A DNA stretch of 19,917 bases. Origin: Patescibacteria group bacterium. GTDB taxonomy: Bacteria > Patescibacteriota > Minisyncoccia > Minisyncoccales > JAHIOY01. Shown piece after piece: positions 12,297 to 18,679 of the stretch; position 1 is the first letter of the stretch, and the number at the start of each line of letters is the position of its first letter. Below the pieces are notes generated by a model. That model searched no databases and was not told the DNA's origin. It saw only the letters and a list, made by a program, of their open reading frames with translations. The DNA lies in contig JAHIOY010000146.1 in the NCBI GenBank assembly GCA_018894495.1, positions 1 through 19,917 of the forward strand. Direction: 5' to 3'. A program made the position numbers and the translations under genes.

Positions 12297-13624
12297 ATCT
12301 TCAGATTAGCATTTGCTTTTATTTTTTTCCAGCCCAGTAGTGAAAATTTGACCGCCTTCGGCGTATTATCCCGACGAAGTCGGGATGTCAAATTTCTACT
12401 ACTGGGCCAGTCCTTTGTTGCTTTTTCCCGATGAAAAAAGGCGGTTGCGGCTATCATCGCCGCGTTATCAGCGCATAATTTTTTCGCCGGAACCAGAAAT
12501 TTGACATTTGACATTTGACATTTGACATTTGACTGGAACTGCCTTCTCAATTCATCATTGGCCGCCACTCCCCCACCTAAAATTATTGATTTTGCTTTAT
12601 AATCCTTAGCTGCCTTAATTGTTTTGTAAATTAAAACGTCAATTATTGCCTGCTGGACTTCGGCTGCCATCGCTCGTTTAAATTCGTAACTTTTCACTTT
12701 TAACCCCGCACCAGAACCTTTGGTTCGGTACGGGGCATGCTTTTCACTTTTAACTTTATAAAGAAATGCGGTTTTTAAGCCCGAAAAACTAAAATCATAA
12801 TTTTTCTGATAAATCATCGGCCTCGGCAGTTTGACCGAGGCCCGTCCTCGGTCAGATTTGCCGAATTCTACCGAGGCCCGACCTCGGTCAGGTTTTGCCA
12901 ATTTAGCAATGGCTGGGCCACCGGGATAGCCCAATCCTAAAATTCTGGCACATTTATCAAAACATTCCCCGGCCGCATCATCGCGGGTTTCACCCAAAAT
13001 TTTATATTGACCAATCCCTCGCATTAAAATCAACTGAGTGTTCCCGCCCGAAACCACTAAACAAATTGCTGGAAAAATTATTTTTGATTTTGGATTTTGG
13101 ATTTTGGATTTTGGATTTTGGATTTTGGATTTCTCGCCAATGAAATTGGCGAGGATGTGGGCTTCTAAGTGATTTACCGGAACTAATGGAATTTTCAATT
13201 TTTTAGCCAGTTCTTTGGCAAAATTTATTCCAGTCCAAAGGCAAGGTTCAAGCCCCGGCCCCACCGTAACGGCAATTAAATCAATGTTTGGAATTTGGAA
13301 TTTGGAATTCAAGTTTCTAGAAAACTTTCGTTTTCTAGACAATGGAATTTGTTTTGGATTTGGGATTTGTGATTTGGGATTTACGAAACCTGCCTTCAGT
13401 AATGCTTTATCGAAAACGATTGGCAGGTTTCGCTGGTGTTCCCTTTTTGCCAAAAAAGGATAAACCCCGCCATATTTTTGGTGAATTTTCACTTGCGACG
13501 AAACAACATTTGAAAGAATTTCAAAATTTATTCCTTTTGTTTTGGATTTTGGATTTTGGATTTTGGATTTTATTAAACTAATACAGGTATCATCGCAAGA
13601 CGTTTCAATGCCTAAAATAATCAT
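12293..13624 (-). CDS. tsaD: tRNA N6-adenosine threonylcarbamoyltransferase, heavily inserted
   Basis: Transfers threonylcarbamoyl from TC-AMP to A37 of ANN-decoding tRNAs. The Kae1/TsaD core is complete: MIILGIETSCDDT (1-13), metal ligands in NHLEAH (151-156), VSGGNTQLIL (191-200), DDAAGECFDKCARILG (215-230), ILGGGVAAN (348-356) and CADNAAM (384-390). At 443 residues it is about 100 longer than usual. The excess sits in blocks coded by repeats, at about 18-32, 82-113, 165-182, 244-266, 289-315, 365-376 and 405-427. They include SKIQNPK and SNVK type heptanucleotide peptides, a doubled DRGRASV and APYRTKGSGAG. All are in frame and avoid the motifs, so activity is plausible. It starts 13 bases after tsaC, its pathway partner, and overlaps the next gene by ATGA. 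Confidence 0.95.
   Translation of the reverse strand: MIILGIETSCDDTCISLIKSKIQNPKSKTKGINFEILSNVVSSQVKIHQKYGGVYPFLAKREHQRNLPIVFDKALLKAGFVNPKSQIPNPKQIPLSRKRKFSRNLNSKFQIPNIDLIAVTVGPGLEPCLWTGINFAKELAKKLKIPLVPVNHLEAHILANFIGEKSKIQNPKSKIQNPKSKIIFPAICLVVSGGNTQLILMRGIGQYKILGETRDDAAGECFDKCARILGLGYPGGPAIAKLAKPDRGRASVEFGKSDRGRASVKLPRPMIYQKNYDFSFSGLKTAFLYKVKSEKHAPYRTKGSGAGLKVKSYEFKRAMAAEVQQAIIDVLIYKTIKAAKDYKAKSIILGGGVAANDELRRQFQSNVKCQMSNVKFLVPAKKLCADNAAMIAATAFFHREKATKDWPSSRNLTSRLRRDNTPKAVKFSLLGWKKIKANANLKI
12332..12407. repeat. 76-bp composite palindrome at the 3' end of tsaD
   Basis: Outer arms 12332-12352 and 12387-12407 (21 bases each, 19 pairing) start with GCCCAGTAGT and end with ACTACTGGGC. Inside are two small hairpins, CGCC-TTC-GGCG (12353-12363) and CCCGAC-GAA-GTCGGG (12370-12384). 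The whole is coding, giving residues about 405-430 of TsaD. Confidence 0.75.
12499..12533. repeat. heptanucleotide array ATTTGAC in tsaD
   Basis: Five perfect tandem copies of ATTTGAC. In frame on the - strand this gives the SNVKCQMSNVKF segment, between ELRRQFQ and LVPAKKLCADN. Confidence 0.85.
12704..12735. repeat. 32-bp palindromic element in tsaD, also present in topA
   Basis: CCCCG (12704-12708) and CGGGG (12731-12735) with inner ACC/GGT and AACC/GGTT pairing. It has the same length and frame as the topA copy (6401-6432), coding APYRTKGSGAG. It is flanked on both sides by ACTTTTC/ACTTTTA heptanucleotides (about 12689-12702 and 12740-12756), as if inserted into such an array. Confidence 0.85.
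12833..12888. repeat. two tandem palindromic copies in tsaD
   Basis: GACCGAGG-CCCGT-CCTCGGTC (12833-12853) and ACCGAGG-CCCGA-CCTCGGT (12870-12888) are two near-identical hairpins. They code the doubled SDRGRASV-type peptide between AIAKLAK and PRPMIYQK. Confidence 0.8.
13086..13132. repeat. heptanucleotide array GATTTTG in tsaD
   Basis: Six perfect copies plus five bases. On the - strand it codes two turns of SKIQNPK just after NFIGEK. A second array of the same unit lies at about 13540-13571 near the start of the gene. Confidence 0.88.
13290..13381. repeat. composite heptanucleotide/palindrome block in tsaD
   Basis: GGAATTT-type units (about 13290-13310), a perfect palindrome TCTAGAAAAC-TTTC-GTTTTCTAGA (13316-13339), then GGGATTT-type units (about 13350-13381). 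Together they code residues 82-113 of TsaD, including SRKRKFSRNLN from the palindrome. Confidence 0.75.
13540..13571. repeat. heptanucleotide array GATTTTG near the tsaD start
   Basis: About four copies of the unit. They code SKIQNPKSK at residues 20-28, between the first strand of the ASKHA fold and the FEILSNVV strand. Confidence 0.8.
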
Positions 13625-13637
13625 ATCCTACGAATAT

Positions 13638-14243
13638 TTATGACCTAAGAATTTCAGCTGGCGACTTTGTTAAATCCAACACTATTGAAGGTCGGCTTTT
13701 TGGCAAATTGCCAGCGTCAATTATTAAATCTGGCTGCTCTTTCCGATTTTCAAATTGTCTTAAAACTTCTTTAATTTTCGTCGAAGCCGGATTCCCAGAA
13801 ATGTTAGCCGAGGTGCCGGTTAAAGGAGTATCTAATTTTTTAAGCAAAGTGTTGATTAGTTTATATTTTGGAATCCGAAGCCCAATTTTGTTCTCTGAAT
13901 TGATAATACCAAATTTAAAGAGATTTTTCACCTTTGGTTTTACTTTCAAGACCGCGGTTACTTTGCCTGGCCAAGACGTTTTTAAAAATTTTTCCTGCCT
14001 TTTATTAACGAAAGCCAAATCTTTTGCCATTTTAATATCTTTAACAAAAATCGACAACGTTTTTTTGGTCTCTCTCCTCTTTATTTTAAAAATTCTTTTA
14101 ACTGCTTTTTCGTTTTTAGCGTCGGCAATCAATCCATAAACCGTATCAGTGGGCAAAATTATGACTTCTCCCCGCCTTATTGACTCTGTTATTATCCTAG
14201 ATACCTCTTTTAAATTTTTGGAAGAAACTTTTAAAATTTTCAT
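13638..14243 (-). CDS. tsaC: L-threonylcarbamoyladenylate synthase (Sua5/YwlC/TsaC)
   Basis: Makes threonylcarbamoyl-AMP from threonine, bicarbonate and ATP, the substrate TsaD uses in t6A synthesis. 201 residues, the short form without the Sua5 C-terminal domain. Seen: ILPTDTVYGLIADAKNEKAV (29-48), the YrdC signature; the IFKIKRRETKKTLSIFV segment; a WPGKVTAVL strand; GLRIPKYKL; and TGTSANISGNPAS near 143-155. It starts within the last 4 bases of the upstream sugar kinase (ATGA overlap) and is followed 13 bases later by tsaD, so the two t6A enzymes are made together. It has no repeat insertions. Confidence 0.95.
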   Translation of the reverse strand: MKILKVSSKNLKEVSRIITESIRRGEVIILPTDTVYGLIADAKNEKAVKRIFKIKRRETKKTLSIFVKDIKMAKDLAFVNKRQEKFLKTSWPGKVTAVLKVKPKVKNLFKFGIINSENKIGLRIPKYKLINTLLKKLDTPLTGTSANISGNPASTKIKEVLRQFENRKEQPDLIIDAGNLPKSRPSIVLDLTKSPAEILRS

Positions 14244-15217
14244 ATTGCTTGGAGCGCCAATTTTACTGCCCCAGTAACCGGCTCTTGCTTTGGCTGAATA
14301 AAGACGGCTCCCGAAGCCAATTTTTTTATTTCTTTTTTAACTGTGTCTAAAATAATTTTTGACTTAAAAACGCTTCCAACCAAAACCAAGGGAAACTTTT
14401 TTCTCTGAAAATTTAATCTTTTTATTACGGTGTTTGCGGATAAAGCCAATTCTTTTCCGGCGGCAATAAGTATATCTTCTGCAATTTTATCCCCTTTTTC
14501 TGCGGCATTGTTAACCCAAAAAGAAAGAGAGGCAACTGTTTCTTGAGTATTGCCTTTGTAAATTTTTTCCACCAAACCGATTTCATTCTTTATACCCAAT
14601 TTTCTAAAAAATAATTTTGTCAAGATAGTTTTTGGACCCCTTTCATCCAAATCATCCCAAACCGCCTGGAGCCCCTTTTGGCCTATCCAAAAAGAAGAGC
14701 CTTCTTCGGTCAGATAGCCCCAGCCCGAAACTTTTACCTCTTTTTTACCTACCCAACCGTGAGCCGCGCAGCCGCTTCCGCCAATGAGCATTACGCCATC
14801 TTTTTCATTTGTCCCTGCTGAAAAACCAACCAATTGGTCAGAACCGATTATCACTTTTCCTTTAAATATTTTAGACACGCTCTTAATTTTAAAAAGTTCT
14901 TTTTTTATTATCTCTTTTTTAAATTTGAATTCTTCTTCCATTGCCGGCAAACCCAAAAAAGTTGCCAAAATTTTTCCGTCTTTGCTTTTCTTTATCAACG
15001 GCTTTAACAAATTTGCAACATTCAATACTGCTCTTTCAAAGCCGAGGTGTCTTGGGTGAGAAGAACCGGTTTTATTTCTGGCTAAAAATTTTCCGCGCAA
15101 GTCAGCCAAAACAGCCGTTGTCTTTGAGCCGCCGCCATCAACCCCGATTACATATCCCGACTTCGTCGAGGATGCTCGATAAAATCGGCATCCTTCAATT
15201 TTTTGGTTTTTTCTCAT
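14240..15217 (-). CDS. BadF/BadG/BcrA/BcrD-type ATPase, probable N-acetylglucosamine kinase-like sugar kinase
   Basis: An ASKHA-fold ATPase of 325 residues. Seen: IGVDGGGSKTTAVLADL (24-40), the phosphate-1 motif of the BadF/BadG and GlcNAc kinase families; TGSSHPRHLG; a central GVMLIGGSGCAAHGW; and EEGSSFWIG. Eukaryotic and bacterial GlcNAc kinases share this arrangement, but the true substrate is not readable. The first 21 residues (MRKNQKIEGCRFYRASSTKS) precede the normal start of the fold and are coded by a palindromic element, so the natural start may have been displaced. No alternative ATG in frame lies closer. It overlaps tsaC by 4 bases. The neighbouring nucleotidyltransferase and YvcK make an amino-sugar role reasonable, but this is inferred. 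Confidence 0.85.
   Translation of the reverse strand: MRKNQKIEGCRFYRASSTKSGYVIGVDGGGSKTTAVLADLRGKFLARNKTGSSHPRHLGFERAVLNVANLLKPLIKKSKDGKILATFLGLPAMEEEFKFKKEIIKKELFKIKSVSKIFKGKVIIGSDQLVGFSAGTNEKDGVMLIGGSGCAAHGWVGKKEVKVSGWGYLTEEGSSFWIGQKGLQAVWDDLDERGPKTILTKLFFRKLGIKNEIGLVEKIYKGNTQETVASLSFWVNNAAEKGDKIAEDILIAAGKELALSANTVIKRLNFQRKKFPLVLVGSVFKSKIILDTVKKEIKKLASGAVFIQPKQEPVTGAVKLALQAI
15158..15193. repeat. palindromic element at the 5' end of the sugar kinase gene
   Basis: CGAC-TTC-GTCG (15158-15168) is followed by GGATGC-T-CGAT-AAA-ATCG-GCATCC (15170-15193), a ten-pair stem with one bulged T. It codes the GCRFYRASSTK segment ahead of the conserved fold. Confidence 0.65.
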
Positions 15218-15265
15218 TCTTTTAATTTTGAAAAAATTGAAAAATTCATTTTTATATTTTACCCC

Positions 15266-16423
15266 TTAACTTATCTCTTGAGAAATTTTTTCTCTCAAAT
15301 TCTTTAGTTTCAATCTAAGTAATGGCCAAGCAACAAAGAAAGAAATGATTGTTGTCGCGATTGAAATCAAATAAATAGTTTTTATTTGAAATTGGCTTGA
15401 AATTAAGAGGGCTAAAATCACCCCGATATTTTGAACCATAAATAAAAAAGCTGTTAAAAATTCAAGGTTTTCTTTCGTGCTTACATCGCCAACTAAGGCA
15501 TAAGTAATTGGTTTTATTATTGTCCAATTTAAGGCAAGCAAAATTATCCCGAATACTAAAAGCATTGATTGTCCGGAAAAAAATAAAGATAAAAGTCCGA
15601 CTATAAGCAAGGCATAGGAAATGATAATCATTTGTTTTCTTCCTTTAACGTCTGACAATTTTCCAAAAAAATAAGAAAGGGTGATTGGCAAAATAAAAAA
15701 TAAGGAAGATAAAATTCCAACAAAAGATACCCCTAAACTCTCTTTAATTTGAATTGGGATTATTCCAATTACCAGACCAAAAATGAAATTAAGCCCAAAC
15801 CAAATGGAGGATAATCTGAGCGCGGTTTTGCTTAAGATAGTTTTTTTAAGAAGCTGAAAGCGGCTAAAAACTTTTTCTGTTTTTAAATCCTTCAATTTAA
15901 AAAATAATAAAAATCCAATTAAAGGAAAACTCGCAAAAGTTAAAAATGGAATTTTATATGAAAATTTGGCGATGAGAAAACCTAAAACAAAAATTCCCAG
16001 GGCAGAGCCGAGGGACTGAAGGACGCTAAAAAACCCGGCATTCTCCCCGTAGGATTTTTCATCGCTTGCCCGAATGAGATAACTATTTTGAGCCGTCCAC
16101 AAAAAGGAGCTAGCCATACCGAGTAAGGCAGAGATGATATAGATTAAAAAAATAGAAGGGGTCAAAAGAGAAAAAATAAACATTGAATAAAATAAAGAAG
16201 AAAATATGAGACATTTCTTTGCTCCGTATTTTGAAACAAAAACAGCGGCCAATAGATTGGATAAAACAAAAAATAGATAAATCAAGACCAAAGAATTGAA
16301 GCCGGCTTTAAATAATTTTGCCTCTAAAAAATAAATCGTCAAATACTGCTGAACTCCGTTGTAGCCAAAAAATATAAATAAAAAAGCTAAACTCAAAATT
16401 TTAACATTGTTGGAAACTTTCAT
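15266..16423 (-). CDS. major facilitator superfamily transporter
   Basis: An integral membrane protein of 385 residues with about 11-12 hydrophobic helices. It begins ILSLAFLFIFFGYNGVQQYL (9-28), and a first-half loop VSKYGAKK follows helix 2, like the MFS loop 2-3 motif. A second such loop, GKLSDVKGRKQM, lies mid-protein after helix 8, as expected for the duplicated six-helix halves. The N-terminal helix loosely resembles UNC-93-like members. The substrate is unknown. There is a 1-base gap from the upstream PP2C gene, so the two are coupled. A cytosolic basic tail (RLKLKNLREKISQEIS) closes the protein. Confidence 0.9.
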   Translation of the reverse strand: MKVSNNVKILSLAFLFIFFGYNGVQQYLTIYFLEAKLFKAGFNSLVLIYLFFVLSNLLAAVFVSKYGAKKCLIFSSLFYSMFIFSLLTPSIFLIYIISALLGMASSFLWTAQNSYLIRASDEKSYGENAGFFSVLQSLGSALGIFVLGFLIAKFSYKIPFLTFASFPLIGFLLFFKLKDLKTEKVFSRFQLLKKTILSKTALRLSSIWFGLNFIFGLVIGIIPIQIKESLGVSFVGILSSLFFILPITLSYFFGKLSDVKGRKQMIIISYALLIVGLLSLFFSGQSMLLVFGIILLALNWTIIKPITYALVGDVSTKENLEFLTAFLFMVQNIGVILALLISSQFQIKTIYLISIATTIISFFVAWPLLRLKLKNLREKISQEIS

Positions 16424-16424
16424 A

Positions 16425-17261
16425 TTAAAATATTAAAATTGAAATCAGTGTTCTATCGGTTCCAAACTTCTGCTCGTTTTCCTTTGCCATTTTAAAAGTG
16501 AATTCATCCAATGCCTTTTTGTCTTCTCGCCTCAAAATTTTAATGAATTCAGGAAATTTTAAATAATCAACAAAACCGTCAGAGTAAAAAATGACTAAAT
16601 CGCCGGAATCTAAAATCAGGGAATCAATTTTATAATATTTTTTTACACCCGGTTCTCCGCTAAAGCTGCCGTAGCCCTCGCCCGAGGGATTATTTCTAAA
16701 ATCGCGGTGGAAAATTTTAGTTCTTTCATTTTGAGCAAGTTCATCCCAATTTTTATAGATTAACTTAGCCCTTTTGACCGCTGGTTCAACCAAATCTTTT
16801 GTCTGAAATCTCAATTGATTATTTTTGTCAAATATTGCCAATCCGCAGTCCCCAACGTAGCCATAAAAAAGGGTGTTTTTAGCCAAAAACCCGGCTACGG
16901 CAACCGTATCAAAATAATCCAAGACAACATAATCCAACTTCTCTATCATTCCTTCGTTTTTATTCAATTCCCAAATTTTTTTGTTCGCAAGGTCAAAGCC
17001 GTTCTCAATTGTTTTCTTTTCCTGAGAAGGCTTCAAGTTTTTTTCAAGATATTCCATCGCGATGTAGCAGAAGATTTCAGCCGCCGCCTTGGCGCCGGCG
17101 GGATAAGAATAGGAGCCATCTTCAAAACGGCTTTGGGTTACGCCGTCAGCCAAAACAAAAATCGGGCGCTCTTTCAAGTTTTTAGAAATTAAAAAAAAGT
17201 CCTCGTTGGGCTTGCGATTAAATTTTATTATATCAGTATAGGTGGCGCTAAAAACTTTCAT
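16425..17261 (-). CDS. PP2C-family (PPM) protein phosphatase-like protein
   Basis: A soluble metal-dependent Ser/Thr phosphatase-like protein of 278 residues. Seen: RKPNEDFF (17-23), carrying the ED metal pair; LADGV (37-41), where classical PPMs have ADGMGG; YGYVGDCGLAIF (133-144), equivalent to the VGDSR strand; IFYSDGFVDYL (224-234) with Asp228; and GTDRTLISILI (267-277), the DNxT/DDxT metal motif read as DRT with Asp269. The metal-binding acids are kept while the loops diverge, so activity is likely but not certain. It lies between the nucleotidyltransferase and the MFS transporter. No Ser/Thr kinase is visible in the window. Confidence 0.82.
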   Translation of the reverse strand: MKVFSATYTDIIKFNRKPNEDFFLISKNLKERPIFVLADGVTQSRFEDGSYSYPAGAKAAAEIFCYIAMEYLEKNLKPSQEKKTIENGFDLANKKIWELNKNEGMIEKLDYVVLDYFDTVAVAGFLAKNTLFYGYVGDCGLAIFDKNNQLRFQTKDLVEPAVKRAKLIYKNWDELAQNERTKIFHRDFRNNPSGEGYGSFSGEPGVKKYYKIDSLILDSGDLVIFYSDGFVDYLKFPEFIKILRREDKKALDEFTFKMAKENEQKFGTDRTLISILIF

Positions 17262-17284
17262 TTATTTTTTAATTCTGAATTTAT

Positions 17285-17333
17285 CAGAGGTCAGACCCCT
17301 GTTAACCTTGCAGAGGTCTGTCCCTCTTTAACC
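17285..17333. repeat. tandem 23-bp repeat forming the nucleotidyltransferase 3' end
   Basis: Two copies (17285-17307 and 17311-17333) begin CAGAGGTC and end TTAACC with five mismatches between them. The arms GGTCAGACC and GGTCTGTCC also make them partly inverted to each other. They supply the last residues (EGQTSARLTGV) and the stop of the upstream-coded protein. Confidence 0.65.
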
Positions 17334-18616
17334 AAAGAATTTGGGTAAATTTTGCAATTTGAGCCAATCAAGACACCGGGCATAAAAGAGCAGTGAATCC
17401 CAGTTTTGGTATTCTCGCCCATAATTACTCCTAAAGATTTTAGTCCTGTCTCAACTTTTAACTTTTCACTTTTCACTTTTAACTTTGTCTTTATTTCTCC
17501 CCTGTCAACCCTTACATTGGCGGTAATGGTTCCGGCGCCAATTCGGCATCCCCGACCAAAAATTGAATCGCCAAAATAGCCAGAATGGCAATGAACGTTT
17601 TCTTGAAAAATTGAACGAGTGACTTCGGCAAAAGCGCCAATTAAAACATCTTTTTCTAAATTAGTATATTCTCTAATCAAAGAATTATTCCCGATAATAC
17701 AATTGTCTCCAATATAGCAGGGACCCTTAATTACCGCTCCCTCGAAAATCTTTGTATTTTCGCCGATATAGACATTGCCTTCAATAACGACGTTTTTCGC
17801 AATTTTAGCGGATTTGGCAATATTCTTTATTTCGGATTCTTCCTTCCGATTTTTCGGAAGGAAAACTTGATTTTTCAGAAATAAAAACTTGTTTTTCTTT
17901 AAGAATTTATCAAATAAATATTTTTCAAGAGCAAATAAATGCCAGGGATATTTCAAAGAAGGAGTTCGGCTTTCGAGTTTGTTTAACATTATTATTTTCA
18001 CATCATTTTCTTTCACATAAAGCGAGAGGGCTTTTTCAAAATCATATTTTTCTTTTTTCACTTTCTGATAATAATCAAAAAATTTTGGTTCCAAAAGATA
18101 GACCCCGACCACTTTTATATCCGAGGGTTCTTTCCCTTTCCCGGGCTTCTCAACAATTTCTAAAATCCGAGCCCCCCTGAGCCGCATTATTCCATAAAGT
18201 TGAGGGTTGTCCGTATGTTGTCCAAATAAAACACTTTTGAATTTCGCTTTTAAATTGAAAATTGAAAATTGAAAATTGAAAATTATTTCATCTATATCCA
18301 CTCTCTCTGCATTCAAAACAAGAAATTGTCCTTTTAATAAATTCTTTGCCTGCCACAAAGCATTTCCCATTCCTTTGGGTTCTGGCTGAATAACATACTG
18401 AATTTTTAAATTCGTTAATTCGTAATTCTTTAATTCTTCCTCAATGTCTTTTTTGGGACCCTGAATAATAATGATATTTTTAATTCCCGCTTTTCTTAAT
18501 CCATCAATTGTCCACCAAATCAAAGGCCGGCCCATTATTTTTAAAAGGGATTTGTGCTGCTCATTCAGTGGCCAAAATCTTGATGATTTGCCGGCGGCTA
18601 AGATTACGGCTTGCAT
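17291..18616 (-). CDS. GlmU-like sugar-1-phosphate nucleotidylyltransferase with left-handed beta-helix
   Basis: Probably couples a sugar-1-phosphate to a nucleoside triphosphate. 441 residues. The N-terminal transferase domain starts MQAVILAAGKSSRFWPLNEQ (1-20, nucleotide-binding loop) and includes GRPLIWWTI. The C-terminal hexapeptide-repeat beta-helix (about 265-430) has the I-GxxxxI pattern (VYIGENTKIF, CYIGDNCIIG) and a GlmU-like HSGYFGDSIFGRGCRIGAGT segment, so an acyltransferase function is possible. Repeat-derived pieces are present: residues 111-121 and 377-387 from heptanucleotide arrays, about 251-259 (FLPKNRKEE) from a palindrome, and the last residues from a tandem repeat. Whether it is a true bifunctional GlmU cannot be settled. 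It lies downstream of yvcK with a 63-base AT-rich gap. Confidence 0.88.
   Translation of the reverse strand: MQAVILAAGKSSRFWPLNEQHKSLLKIMGRPLIWWTIDGLRKAGIKNIIIIQGPKKDIEEELKNYELTNLKIQYVIQPEPKGMGNALWQAKNLLKGQFLVLNAERVDIDEIIFNFQFSIFNLKAKFKSVLFGQHTDNPQLYGIMRLRGARILEIVEKPGKGKEPSDIKVVGVYLLEPKFFDYYQKVKKEKYDFEKALSLYVKENDVKIIMLNKLESRTPSLKYPWHLFALEKYLFDKFLKKNKFLFLKNQVFLPKNRKEESEIKNIAKSAKIAKNVVIEGNVYIGENTKIFEGAVIKGPCYIGDNCIIGNNSLIREYTNLEKDVLIGAFAEVTRSIFQENVHCHSGYFGDSIFGRGCRIGAGTITANVRVDRGEIKTKLKVKSEKLKVETGLKSLGVIMGENTKTGIHCSFMPGVLIGSNCKIYPNSLVKEGQTSARLTGV
17454..17486. repeat. heptanucleotide array ACTTTTA/C in the nucleotidyltransferase gene
   Basis: Four units of ACTTTTA or ACTTTTC plus a partial one. 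On the - strand they code the KLKVKSEKLKVET segment, interrupting the beta-helix between RVDRGEI and GLKSLGVIMG. Confidence 0.8.
17840..17863. repeat. perfect palindrome in the nucleotidyltransferase gene
   Basis: TTCCTTCCGA (17840-17849), loop TTTT, and TCGGAAGGAA (17854-17863). It codes FLPKNRKEE between the transferase domain and the beta-helix. Confidence 0.65.
18254..18284. repeat. heptanucleotide array ATTGAAA in the nucleotidyltransferase gene
   Basis: Four perfect copies plus a partial one. On the - strand they code FNFQFSIFNLK at residues about 111-121 of the transferase domain. Confidence 0.83.
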
Positions 18617-18679
18617 AAGCGCTTCGCTAAGTTTAAAGTTAAAAATGAAAAATTAAAAATCACAATTAAAAATTTAAAA

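Noticed and set aside
13086..13132. Possible CRISPR-like array in tsaD
   Set aside because: The units are contiguous 7-mers with no spacers, and they are coding.
13215..13581. + strand frames opposite tsaD with repeated FGFGI/WILDFGF runs
   Set aside because: They are antisense translations of the 7-base arrays; tsaD on the other strand has the conserved motifs.
13708..14139. A 143-residue + strand frame opposite tsaC
   Set aside because: It is antisense to a complete TsaC with the YrdC signature; no independent support.
16675..16688. CCCTCG-CC-CGAGGG palindrome in the PP2C gene
   Set aside because: It is only 14 bases and codes SGEGYG-type residues that look like normal family sequence, so it is not counted with the inserted elements.
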